Assembly: GCA_036702855.1 (NCBI GenBank)
Contig: DATNQF010000117.1
Span: forward strand, 1-30,948
Reading direction: 5' to 3'
Length of the DNA: 30,948 nucleotides
From: JACVSF01 sp036702855
GTDB lineage: Bacteria; Cyanobacteriota; Cyanobacteriia; Phormidesmidales; Phormidesmidaceae
The translations under genes were made by a program, and so were the position numbers. The first letter of the stretch is position 1, and each line of letters opens with the position of its first letter. The notes beneath the pieces are model-generated. The model had not been told where the DNA came from. It made no database searches and saw only the letters and a list, made by a program, of their open reading frames with translations. Shown here piece by piece: positions 23,889 through 30,948 of the stretch.

Positions 23889-24794
23889 ATGGCCGAAGGC
23901 AGCTATCCCTTTGGCAGATTTAAAGCACCCACTGTGACCCTGGTTCCCTCCGACAAGCTGAAGACGCAGCGGCGTAAGCCTAAGCTAAAGAAGCCTTCGC
24001 TGATTAAACCTGAGCGGACTAGACTTGAGCGAGCTAGACCTGAGCGAACTAAGCTTGGGCGGACTAGACCTGAGCAGATCAAATCTGATTCTGAAACCCC
24101 CTCAAGCTACGCTGCACTGCCGATAACAGCCTTTTTGCTGTTATTGCTTGCCTGGTGCATTCAGAATGGATATCTCCCTGATCAAGTTACGCATATTAGG
24201 CATCCTCGGCTTACGGGTCATGCCAGTTGGGTAGAGCGCCCCGTCCCCCTAGTTATGCAAGGCGGCGATCCCTACATTCGGGCCTTGATGCGAACGATTT
24301 CGGCGTCTGAGTCCAATATCGATCAGCCCTATAGAGTTCTGTATGGGGGAGAACTGGTTGACGACCTCAGTCGCCATCCCGATCTCTGCCTTCCTATCGT
24401 GGCGGGTCCCAATATTGGGGATTGCACAACAGCAGCGGGACGATACCAGTTTCTAACTACCACATGGGAAGCTAAAGCGCAGAAATACCATCCCAAACAA
24501 CCTGGTTGGCTTGGGGGTTGGGGCGACTATAGCTTCAAGCCTGAGTATCAAGATGTTGTGGTGTATCACTGGCTAAGCGATGCTTCGGCTTGGGGAGTCG
24601 ATATTTCTGAGCTGCTGCGTGAGGGCCGTCTAGATGAGGTGCTGCAAATGCTCTCTGGCACCTGGACGAGCCTTGGCTACGGCATCGAAACCAACAGCAT
24701 GAGCGGCTACCTGCCAGAAATTTACCAGTCTATGCTGCAAGAAGAACTGCAAAACACTGGAGTAGTCCCCTCTCTACTGCCGGGGCAGTCCTAA
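23889..24794 (+). CDS. Membrane-anchored phage-lysozyme-like (GH104-type) protein
   Basis: Order: a basic N-terminal region with a 5-residue repeat (about 42-66), one membrane helix (about 77-96, ITAFLLLLLAWCI), and a C-terminal lysozyme-like domain (about 130-295). The domain resembles the lambda endolysin / GH104 lytic transglycosylases: catalytic Glu141 in ISASES, then PYRVLYGG, SRHPDLC, DCTTAAGRYQFLTTTW and KPEYQDVVVYHWL. The topology puts the enzyme on the periplasmic side with a basic tail inside, so a house-keeping peptidoglycan hydrolase anchored to the membrane, rather than a phage lysis enzyme, is likely. Starts 19 nt after the permease gene with no known link to metal uptake. Confidence 0.85.
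   Translation: MAEGSYPFGRFKAPTVTLVPSDKLKTQRRKPKLKKPSLIKPERTRLERARPERTKLGRTRPEQIKSDSETPSSYAALPITAFLLLLLAWCIQNGYLPDQVTHIRHPRLTGHASWVERPVPLVMQGGDPYIRALMRTISASESNIDQPYRVLYGGELVDDLSRHPDLCLPIVAGPNIGDCTTAAGRYQFLTTTWEAKAQKYHPKQPGWLGGWGDYSFKPEYQDVVVYHWLSDASAWGVDISELLREGRLDEVLQMLSGTWTSLGYGIETNSMSGYLPEIYQSMLQEELQNTGVVPSLLPGQS
24012..24086 (+). repeat. Five 15-nt tandem repeats in the lysozyme-like gene
   Basis: Codons 42-66 are five degenerate copies of a 15-nt unit (for example GAGCGGACTAGACTT), encoding ERTRL, ERARP, ERTKL, GRTRP, EQIKS. The block adds eight basic residues to the cytoplasmic tail. Confidence 0.9.
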
Positions 24795-24813
24795 CGGGTA
24801 AACAAAAATAGAA

Positions 24814-24883
24814 GTAGGGGCGTTTCATTTGCAGAGAGTCCTTGGTGCAGTACCTAGACTCTACCCAAATAACACGCCCCTAC
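24814..24883. repeat. Imperfect 27-bp inverted repeat (GTAGGGGCGT...)
   Basis: Arms 24814-24840 and 24857-24883 match at 22 of 27 positions, with the outer ten bases perfect, around a 16-nt loop. It fills the gap between the convergent lysozyme-like gene and gnd, where it could stop transcription from both sides. A similar core is seen in the smaller hairpin after mutS (GGGCGCA), so it may be an interspersed palindromic element. Confidence 0.6.
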
Positions 24884-24956
24884 AGCGAACGCCGGTTCCA
24901 CCTACAAGATGTGCATAGAGACGGCATTTATGCCATCCCTATGCAGCAGCAAACGA

Positions 24957-26381
24957 TTAGACTTTGGCAGGAGCCCGCATCCATTCGGTGTGGAAAGAAC
25001 CAGCCTTGTCTACGCGCTCGTAGGTGTGAGCACCAAAGTAGTCGCGTTGGGCCTGAGTCAAGTTTTGAGGCAGACGGTCGCGACGGTAGCTGTCGAAGTA
25101 GTCCAGTGACGCACTGAAGGCGGGCACCGGAACCCCAATCCTCGCAGCCATTGCGATCACTTCACGCCAAGCTTCCTGCCGATCTAGGATTGTCTGCTTA
25201 AACTCAGGTGCGAGTAGTAGGTTGGCTAAATCTGCATTCTCATCATAGGCGTGCTTGATCTTGTTCAAGAAACCAGCCCGAATGATGCAGCCGCCTTTCC
25301 AGATACGGGCGATTTCACCCAGGTCTAGCCCATAGTTAAACTGCTTGGAAGCAGTGCCAATCAACGCCATGCCCTGAGCATAGGAGCAGATCTTGGAGCA
25401 GTAGAGGGCATCGCGGATTTTGTTCACGAAGGCTTTGGTATCGCCATCGAAACGAGCCGAAGGACCATTGAGCTGCTTAGAGGCTGCGACCCGCTCTTCC
25501 TTAATAGAAGACATGATGCGGGAGTTGACGGCAGCGGTAATGGTGGGAATGCCTACGCCCATCTCTAGAGCACTCATTACCGTCCAACGACCTGTGCCCT
25601 TTTGGCCTGCAGCATCGACAATCAACTCGACTAAGGGCTTGTTTGTCTCTTCATCAATGTTGGTGAAGATATCTGCCGTAATTTCAACCAGGAACGAATT
25701 GAGTTCGTCGGTGGTATTCCAATCGGCAAAGACTTCGTGAAGCTGGTTGTGGTTCAGTCCCAGGACGTTTTTCAACAGGTCATAGGCTTCGGCAATGAGC
25801 TGCATGTCGCCGTACTCAATGCCGTTGTGCACCATCTTGACGTAGTGGCCAGAGCCACCAGGGCCAATGTAAGTGACGCAGGGGCCGTCATCCACTTGAG
25901 CGGCAATCTTAGTCAGAATTGGTTCTAGGGAGTCGTAGGCGGCCTTGGTTCCTCCAGGCATCAGACTGGGGCCGTTGAGCGCACCTTCCTCACCACCGCT
26001 TACACCCATGCCGATAAAGCTAAGGCCCGTAGGCTCTAGCTCACGCACGCGACGCTCGGTATCTTCGTAGAGGGAGTTGCCTCCATCGATGATCATGTCG
26101 TCGTCTTGCAGCAGGGGCCGCAATTGGGCAATCACAGCATCGACGGGACTGCCTGCTTTGACCATCACTAGAATCCGCCGGGGTCGCTCTAGGGCTCCAA
26201 CAAATTCTTCTAGGGTGTAGGTTGCTTGAACATTCTTTCCAGGTGCTCTCTCCTGCATAAAGAGCTGGGTCTTCTCAGGGGAGCGATTGTAGACAGCTAC
26301 AGGGAACCCATTGCGCTCAACGTTAAGCGCTAGGTTTTCACCCATAACGGCCAAGCCAATTACACCAAAACTTTGTGCCAT
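24957..26381 (-). CDS. gnd: 6-phosphogluconate dehydrogenase (decarboxylating)
   Basis: Oxidises 6-phosphogluconate to ribulose 5-phosphate and CO2 with NADP+, in the oxidative pentose phosphate pathway, the main dark NADPH source in cyanobacteria. Motifs: GVIGLAVMGENLALN (nucleotide binding), DGGNSLYEDTERR, GMGVSGGEEGALNGPSLMPG (shown in part: GGEEGALNGPSLMPGG), KMVHNGIEYGDMQLI (catalytic Lys and neighbours), and the C-terminal GLDLGEIARIWKGGCIIRA. Length 474 residues is normal. The start ATG 26381 has GAGAGAA upstream. Gene stands alone; no zwf or opcA nearby. Confidence 0.97.
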   Translation of the reverse strand: MAQSFGVIGLAVMGENLALNVERNGFPVAVYNRSPEKTQLFMQERAPGKNVQATYTLEEFVGALERPRRILVMVKAGSPVDAVIAQLRPLLQDDDMIIDGGNSLYEDTERRVRELEPTGLSFIGMGVSGGEEGALNGPSLMPGGTKAAYDSLEPILTKIAAQVDDGPCVTYIGPGGSGHYVKMVHNGIEYGDMQLIAEAYDLLKNVLGLNHNQLHEVFADWNTTDELNSFLVEITADIFTNIDEETNKPLVELIVDAAGQKGTGRWTVMSALEMGVGIPTITAAVNSRIMSSIKEERVAASKQLNGPSARFDGDTKAFVNKIRDALYCSKICSYAQGMALIGTASKQFNYGLDLGEIARIWKGGCIIRAGFLNKIKHAYDENADLANLLLAPEFKQTILDRQEAWREVIAMAARIGVPVPAFSASLDYFDSYRRDRLPQNLTQAQRDYFGAHTYERVDKAGSFHTEWMRAPAKV

Positions 26382-26640
26382 AAGAAATTCTCTCGGTAAC
26401 TGTGCGAGTGCAGATGGGGGCGTTTGCTTGCAAAAACAGTTACCTCAAAGGTAGTCAACTTTTTTGGCTTGTCGAATCTGTCAAAGGTTTTCTTTAGGCG
26501 AAGCGGGTTGAACCGTATCGTGTTCCACCGTTTTGGTTGGGTTGGACGGGTGTTCCGGCCAATATGCAACGAAAATGTAACAATGGGGGCACCGCTTTTA
26601 AACAAAAGCATTCTGCCAAATCCTCCTTGGAGAATTGACT

Positions 26641-26751
26641 ATGCCCGACAAAGACTATTCCTGGAAAGGAAGCTGGAATGCAGGCGTTGTGCTGTCACTC
26701 CTTGCGATCGCAGGAGCAGCCCTGCTCATTTTCTCTGGCTTCGGCGGATAA
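26641..26751 (+). CDS. 36-residue single-helix membrane protein
   Basis: A frame too short for standard gene finders: it begins MPDKDYSWKGSWNAGVVL, continues with a hydrophobic stretch of about 20 residues (VVLSLLAIAGAALLIFSGF) and ends GFGG. GGAG lies 9 nt before the ATG. The polar Trp-rich head followed by one membrane helix resembles small subunits of thylakoid complexes, but I cannot assign it to a known one. It is divergent from gnd and convergent with the DUF1499 gene. A HIP1 octamer is inside the frame, as in coding regions elsewhere. Confidence 0.7.
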   Translation: MPDKDYSWKGSWNAGVVLSLLAIAGAALLIFSGFGG

Positions 26752-26818
26752 ATTTCAACTAATTCCAGGCCGACTCCTTAAAAATTTCCAGCTTCCCCAG
26801 ATATCAAAGGGGACGCAA

Positions 26819-27367
26819 CTACACTCGCTCTGCGATCGCAAAAGCGGTGCGAATGGCTTCGATGCGTTTGCGATTCACACCCAGATCAGACTCGCCCAGA
26901 CGAGAGGCAGATCGCACTTGAATGACGGGCTCGGCTGGATCAAAGTAAAACTCGACATCATCCACAAAACCCATGAGCTGACTGGTAAATTCAGCGTAGA
27001 GGTAATCCTCTGTCTGCTCAATAAGCTCTGTACGGGGTTGAGCTGCAATCACAGCCTTCAGCTTAGCTAGCGCAGTGGCTTTGTCGGTGGTGTAGGCGAT
27101 GGGTGCGATCGCATGTTCCCCGTCTTGCGCCCCTTGGCTGACGACACAGTTGGGCGAATTGGGACAGGGGGTCAGCTTCCCCGCTTTAACGCCTAAGTCA
27201 GTCGGGCGGGTTCCGGCAAAAAATTGACCTAGCCCAGGCAGGGCAGCAACCAACATAGAATTTGCAGAAAGAGCATAGGCGGGCGCAATTTGGCTAAACC
27301 AGAGCCCGCTAAGCAGTATAGTAACGAGGGCAAGCTGAGTCAGTTTGCGAAGCATAATGTGAAGCAT
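26819..27367 (-). CDS. DUF1499 family exported protein
   Basis: Residues 1-32 form a signal peptide (hydrophobic VTILLSGLWFSQIAPAYA). The rest is the DUF1499 fold: LTPCPNSPNCVVSQ, then YAEFTSQLMGFVDDVEFYFD and IQVRSASRLGESDLGVNRKR. Two Cys in the first block (CPNSPNC) could form a disulfide or bind a metal. Function of the family is unknown; in cyanobacteria such proteins are often thylakoid lumenal or periplasmic. The ATG at 27367 and one four codons later are both possible; neither has a good ribosome site. Divergent from the DUF2358 gene by 50 nt, suggesting a shared promoter region. Confidence 0.88.
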   Translation of the reverse strand: MLHIMLRKLTQLALVTILLSGLWFSQIAPAYALSANSMLVAALPGLGQFFAGTRPTDLGVKAGKLTPCPNSPNCVVSQGAQDGEHAIAPIAYTTDKATALAKLKAVIAAQPRTELIEQTEDYLYAEFTSQLMGFVDDVEFYFDPAEPVIQVRSASRLGESDLGVNRKRIEAIRTAFAIAERV

Positions 27368-27417
27368 AAGCGGCTAGGTATAAAGCGGGTTCAAGTTCAA
27401 GAAGCAACGTATTTCTA

Positions 27418-27891
27418 ATGGCTGACACGGCATCTGAGCGCGTATTCCCCAATGATGGCAGGAATCTAAGCGAACCGGCAGAAGTTCAGCAGGTAATTGA
27501 AACGCTTTGGGCTGATCTTCCAAATCTATTTGAGAAAGACATTACCTACGATATCTACACCCAAGATATCTTTTTCAAAGATCCGGTTAATACCTTCAAA
27601 GGCAAGTTCAACTACCGAATCATCTTCTGGACGCTCCGTTTTCACGGTCGCCTGTTTTTCACCCAGCTATTCTTCGATCTACATGAGATAAAGCTAGCTG
27701 CTGCTGATCAAATTCGCGCTGATTGGACAGTACGCGGTACCTTGCGGCTTCCCTGGAAAACCCAGCTCTACTTCAACGGCTACTCCATTTACAAGCTGAC
27801 CCCGGAAACCAAAATCTACGAACACATCGACACCTGGGATCGACCTGCAAGCGAGATTCTACGCCAATTTTTACCCGGTCAAGTCAGGTGA
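27418..27891 (+). CDS. DUF2358 family protein
   Basis: 157-residue soluble protein of the DUF2358 family, which is found in cyanobacteria and plants and is NTF2-like in sequence pattern. The diagnostic stretches are LWADLPNLFEKDITYDIYT, FFKDPVNTFKGKFNYRIIFW, RADWTVRGTLRLPWKTQLYF and GYSIYKL..IYEHIDTWD. The family has no established activity. Start ATG 27418; upstream AGAAGCAACG is a weak ribosome site. The DUF1499 gene is divergent, the aldehyde dehydrogenase gene is 143 nt downstream behind a CCCTCTGCC-type repeat. Confidence 0.88.
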   Translation: MADTASERVFPNDGRNLSEPAEVQQVIETLWADLPNLFEKDITYDIYTQDIFFKDPVNTFKGKFNYRIIFWTLRFHGRLFFTQLFFDLHEIKLAAADQIRADWTVRGTLRLPWKTQLYFNGYSIYKLTPETKIYEHIDTWDRPASEILRQFLPGQVR

Positions 27892-27957
27892 CGGGGTCGT
27901 GGATATCTAACTTACGTGGGAATCTGAGGCTGATACCTTTGCTGAGCAGCTCTTTTG

Positions 27958-27987
27958 CCCTCTGCCGTCCCTCCTCCCTTCTGCCTC
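27958..27987. repeat. Short CCCTCTGCC-type repeat
   Basis: About 30 nt composed of CCCTCTGCCG, TCCCTCCTCCC and TTCTGCCTC units, the same low-complexity family as the tract at 1090-1240. It lies between the DUF2358 and aldehyde dehydrogenase genes. Confidence 0.6.
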
Positions 27988-28034
27988 AACCAAAATCGGC
28001 ATTAGGATAAAGAGGAAGAATTGGCATCCCCCCA

Positions 28035-29420
28035 ATGACAGCCCTTGCAACAGCGTCTATCCCCTCTTTGCTGCAAGCCCAGCGTGATTTTTTTGCAACT
28101 GGCGCAACCAAATCCATCGAGTTTCGAATTGAGCAGCTTAAGCGACTCAAAACAGCCGTACTGAAGCATCAGGACGAGATTATTGCAGCAGCTCAAGCAG
28201 ATCTGGGCCGCCCCCTTTACGAGGGCTATTTTGAAATTGGTGTGCTGAGCGAGTTGTCGTATATTCTCAAGCACCTAAAGGCTTGGGCAAAACCTAAGCG
28301 CGTTGGTTTAGGTCTAGCCCAGAAGCCGGGAACCGCCTGGATTCAGCCAGAGCCCAAAGGTGTGGTGTTGATCATTGGCCCTTGGAACTACCCCTTTCAA
28401 TTAGTGATCTCGCCGCTCATGGGTGCGATCGCAGCCGGAAACTGCGCCCTAATCAAACCTTCTGAGATTGCGCCCGCTACATCGAAGGTGGTGGCAAAGC
28501 TGATTGGAGAAACCTTTGATTCCACCTATGTTGCAGTAGTAGAAGGGGGCGTGGAAACAGCTCAGGAACTACTAGAGCAGAAGTTTGACCACATCTTTTT
28601 CACAGGTGGCACTCGCATCGGCAAAGTCGTGATGGCAGCAGCGGCGAAGCACCTCACGCCCGTCACTTTAGAGCTAGGCGGCAAGAGTCCCTGCATTGTC
28701 GATTCAGATACGCAGATTGAGATAGCAGCTAGGCGTATCGCTTGGGGCAAATTTGTCAACGCAGGGCAAACCTGTGTGGCTCCCGATTATTTACTGGTGA
28801 ATGAGCGGGTAAAGCCTGCTCTGATCGAGGCGCTGAAGAAGGCGATACAAGAATTCTATGGGGAGAATCCAGCAGCAAGTCCAGATCTGGCTCGAATTGT
28901 GAACGAGCGGCAGTTTGATCGACTCGTTGGCCTGCTCAGTTCAGGGACCCCTGTGTTGGGCGGCCAGTTTAATCGGGAGACCCGCTACATTGCACCGACC
29001 CTATTGGATGAAGTGAATTGGGAGGCTCCTGTAATGGAAGACGAAATCTTTGGTCCCCTTCTGCCTATCCTCACCTACTCAACGATTGACGAGGCGATCG
29101 CCCGCATCAATGCAGGGCCAAAACCACTCGCGCTGTACTTGTTCACTCAAGATAAAGCGATTGAGGACAAAGTGCTCCAAGCAACATCATCGGGCGGAGT
29201 CTGCATTAATGATGTGTTTTTACAGGTGGCAGTGTGGCAGATGCCCTTTGGTGGGGTTGGCGATAGCGGCCTTGGGGCTTATCACGGCAAATTCAGCTTT
29301 GAAACCTTCTCGCACCTGAAAAGTATTTTGAAGAAGCCATTCTGGATGGATGGGAGTTGGCGATATGCGCCCTACGCAAAGAAGCTTGACTTCTTAAAGA
29401 AGATTATTAATGCCTCTTGA
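28035..29420 (+). CDS. NAD(P)-dependent aldehyde dehydrogenase, class 3 type
   Basis: Oxidises fatty or aromatic aldehydes to acids. The family's motifs are present: PKGVVLIIGPWNYPFQLVI, FFTGGTRIGKVVM, the general base Glu213 in TLELGGKSPCIV, and the nucleophile Cys247 in NAGQTCVAPDYLL. The C-terminal part (PFGGVGDSGLGAYHGKFSFE, then hydrophobic-basic tail WRYAPYAKKLDFLKKII) is typical of ALDH3 relatives that associate with membranes. 461 residues is the usual length. In cyanobacteria, members of this class act on fatty aldehydes or on apocarotenals; the substrate here is not known. ATG 28035 has only a weak ribosome site (CCCCC upstream). Confidence 0.93.
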   Translation: MTALATASIPSLLQAQRDFFATGATKSIEFRIEQLKRLKTAVLKHQDEIIAAAQADLGRPLYEGYFEIGVLSELSYILKHLKAWAKPKRVGLGLAQKPGTAWIQPEPKGVVLIIGPWNYPFQLVISPLMGAIAAGNCALIKPSEIAPATSKVVAKLIGETFDSTYVAVVEGGVETAQELLEQKFDHIFFTGGTRIGKVVMAAAAKHLTPVTLELGGKSPCIVDSDTQIEIAARRIAWGKFVNAGQTCVAPDYLLVNERVKPALIEALKKAIQEFYGENPAASPDLARIVNERQFDRLVGLLSSGTPVLGGQFNRETRYIAPTLLDEVNWEAPVMEDEIFGPLLPILTYSTIDEAIARINAGPKPLALYLFTQDKAIEDKVLQATSSGGVCINDVFLQVAVWQMPFGGVGDSGLGAYHGKFSFETFSHLKSILKKPFWMDGSWRYAPYAKKLDFLKKIINAS

Positions 29421-29446
29421 GGTTGTTCCTTCAACTTCCTCCCTTT

Positions 29447-29485
29447 TACAGATGCTACAGAAACGTGGCATCTGTATTTTGTTTG
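29447..29485 (+). terminator. Intrinsic terminator after aldehyde dehydrogenase
   Basis: TACAGATGCTAC (29447-29458) pairs with GTGGCATCTGTA (29465-29476), with one G-U pair and a 6-nt loop, and is followed by TTTTGTTT. It lies 27 nt after the stop codon. Confidence 0.8.
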
Positions 29486-29676
29486 TGCAAAGACAAACAC
29501 CACAAGGAACTTGCGGACTCAGCCATCCGTCCGTTAAAGAAATGTGAAAACCTGAAAATAACGCTGTCAGGCAGGGAAACATTGAGTGATTACGTCCAAA
29601 ATTGCGTCTCTCGCCTCCAAGTCTTATTTTTCATTCACTTTTTCAGTAGATTTCACGTTTTAATAGGGTACTGAGG

Positions 29677-30825
29677 ATGACTCAAGTTATGTGGGCACGC
29701 GTTGCACAAACATCTTCTTTAGCAGCCATGATCATGGCTGCTGCGGTTCTGACAGGTTCCTCTGCGATCGCACAAAGCTTACCTAAAGACGCTACAACTC
29801 CCAAAGGAAATACCGTCTCTGGGCCAATTCAAGACTTCAACTGGCTTTATGACGAAGCCCTGCTCAAGGATGCCCTCAAGGACGACGACGACGACGGCGA
29901 TGACGATGACGACAATGAGGGCGGAGAGGTGCAGATGCAACAAAACCGCACCACCACCACTACAACGACCACGACAACTGTCACGCAGGTTCGTTATACC
30001 GACCTAACAGCAAACTATTGGGCTAGCGACTTCGTCTATCGTCTCTCTGCAATCAAAGTAGTCAGTGGTTTTCCGGGCGGCATGTTTATGCCCTCCAATA
30101 ACCTAACTCAGGCTCAGTTTGCGGCAATGGTCACCAAGGCATTCCAACGGCCGCAGGTTCGAGAGGTCGTGACTATTCGCAACCTGTCCCGCAACTACTG
30201 GGCCTACCAGTCGATTCAAAGCGCCTACTCCATGGGCTTTATCAATATTTCTAATGGCAACTTTAACCCTAACGCCAGCATGACCCGGCTAGACATGCTG
30301 GTACAGTTGGCCAGAGGATTAGGCATCACTCAGGTTTCTGCGGGTCGTTCGGTGGATCAAATCCTGAGTGTCTTCACCGATGCCAACACGATTCCCAGTG
30401 AATACCGCGTCATCATTGCTGCGCTAGTTGAGCGAGGCGTTTTGGTGAACTATCCCCAAGTGCGCACACTCAATCTCTTCCAAACCGTGAGTCGGGCTGA
30501 GGCTTGTAGCTTTGTCTACCAATCCTTGGTTTACCTGGGCAAGGTAGAAGCGGTTCAATCGGCTTATGTCGTGAATACGACTAACCTTTCGACGACGACA
30601 ACCAACACGAACACGAACACCAACACGAATACCACTGTAGAGGTAGACGATGACGGTGACGACGATGATGACGACGACGATGACGACGATGACGATGACC
30701 AGGGACGTCAACAATGCAACCAAGGCATTGGCAACGGTGCAGAAGGGTGCGATCCCGGCAACTCCCGTCCCCACGGCGGCAGCAATGATGAGGGCGGACG
30801 CACTCCTGGCGGACGCAACCGTTAA
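29677..30825 (+). CDS. SLH-domain surface protein with Asp-rich and Thr/Asn-rich segments
   Basis: Exported envelope protein: signal peptide with cleavage near AIA-QS (about residue 32), then an acidic segment (D5-G-D5), ten consecutive Thr, three S-layer homology repeats (about 105-155, 163-215, 229-285), a Thr/Asn-rich linker, a second acidic run (D3-G-D14), and a tail with CNQGIGNGAEGCDPGNS and SNDEGGRTPGG. SLH repeats bind cell-wall-linked polysaccharide. There is no OprB-like porin domain after the SLH part. The Asp runs could bind Ca2+. Start is uncertain: GAGG abuts ATG 29677 and is 12 nt before ATG 29689, four residues later. Low-complexity codons vary (GAC/GAT, ACC/ACA/ACG), so the runs are not recent simple expansions. 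Confidence 0.88.
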   Translation: MTQVMWARVAQTSSLAAMIMAAAVLTGSSAIAQSLPKDATTPKGNTVSGPIQDFNWLYDEALLKDALKDDDDDGDDDDDNEGGEVQMQQNRTTTTTTTTTTVTQVRYTDLTANYWASDFVYRLSAIKVVSGFPGGMFMPSNNLTQAQFAAMVTKAFQRPQVREVVTIRNLSRNYWAYQSIQSAYSMGFINISNGNFNPNASMTRLDMLVQLARGLGITQVSAGRSVDQILSVFTDANTIPSEYRVIIAALVERGVLVNYPQVRTLNLFQTVSRAEACSFVYQSLVYLGKVEAVQSAYVVNTTNLSTTTTNTNTNTNTNTTVEVDDDGDDDDDDDDDDDDDDQGRQQCNQGIGNGAEGCDPGNSRPHGGSNDEGGRTPGGRNR

Positions 30826-30854
30826 ATCATTGTTTGGCTTAGAGTAAATCGAGC

Positions 30855-30883
30855 AAAAAGGCATCCTGCTAGGGTGCCTTTTT
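30855..30883 (+). terminator. Strong intrinsic terminator after the SLH gene
   Basis: AAAAAGGCATCC (30855-30866) pairs with GGGTGCCTTTTT (30872-30883), with one T-G pair and a 5-nt loop TGCTA. The stem ends in TTTTT, 30 nt after the stop codon. The A-run on the left side makes it usable in both directions. Confidence 0.93.
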
Positions 30884-30948
30884 CGTTGAAAACGGCTTTG
30901 TATAACGTTCTAATAAGACACCTTGCAGAAGGACAACTATTTTTTGTA

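Noticed and set aside
24012..24086. Tandem repeat as possible CRISPR remnant
   Set aside because: Units are 15 nt, contiguous and in frame within a coding region, with no spacers.
26678..27070. 130-codon plus-strand frame overlapping the small membrane protein and DUF1499 gene
   Set aside because: DUF1499 is clear on the other strand and the 36-residue frame is better supported at the start.
30424..30864. 146-codon minus-strand frame with long Val/Ile run opposite the SLH gene
   Set aside because: The Val/Ile run is only the complement of the GAC/GAT Asp codons.
1..30948. tRNA, rRNA or CRISPR features
   Set aside because: No cloverleaf-type GGTTCGAATCC segment with matching arms, no rRNA-like stretch and no regularly spaced repeats were found by reading.

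Overview
The window is a piece of a cyanobacterial chromosome. The evidence is a subunit of the photosynthetic NDH-1 complex (NdhM), several families largely restricted to cyanobacteria (DUF2358, 4-Cys-prefixed signalling proteins), and about 28 exact copies of the HIP1 octamer GCGATCGC (roughly one per 1.1 kb). G/C-rich genes, C-rich intergenic repeats of the 'CCCTCTGCC' type and an SLH envelope protein would fit a filamentous, non-heterocystous Leptolyngbya-like organism, but that placement is an inference. I see no rRNA, tRNA, CRISPR array, insertion sequence or prophage.

Layout. 1-5.4 kb: the 3' part of a rhomboid protease, two small unknown genes on the minus strand, mutS preceded by a C-rich repeat hairpin, and a glyoxalase II gene (gloB). 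5.4-10.6 kb: ndhM, then a same-strand signalling cluster: a zinc-ribbon / kinase-like / PP2C phosphatase / membrane-anchored protein, a CHAT (caspase-like)-FHA fusion, and an unknown acidic protein. 10.6-15.3 kb: an exported TPR protein on the minus strand, hemC, a PlsC-type acyltransferase, a DUF1232 membrane protein and a helical unknown, closed by a strong terminator. 15.4-18.1 kb: an ArsS-like radical SAM enzyme and an alpha/beta hydrolase lacking two triad residues (both minus), then a RidA-like protein. 18.1-21 kb: small membrane proteins (unknown, RDD, cold-shock domain plus DUF1294) in a more A/T-rich stretch without HIP1 sites. 21-24 kb: a divergently arranged Mn/Zn ABC importer (binding lipoprotein on minus; ATPase and permease on plus), with paired direct repeats in the shared control region. 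23.9-31 kb: a membrane-anchored phage-lysozyme-like protein, gnd, an easily missed 36-residue membrane protein, DUF1499 and DUF2358 proteins, an aldehyde dehydrogenase, and an Asp-rich SLH surface protein.

Most genes are housekeeping (mismatch repair, methylglyoxal detoxification, tetrapyrrole synthesis, pentose phosphate pathway). The two places most likely to hold undescribed biology are the PP2C / CHAT-FHA cluster, which combines phospho-Thr reading, dephosphorylation and a predicted caspase-like protease, and the metal-importer control region with two pairs of 11-nt-spaced half-sites.
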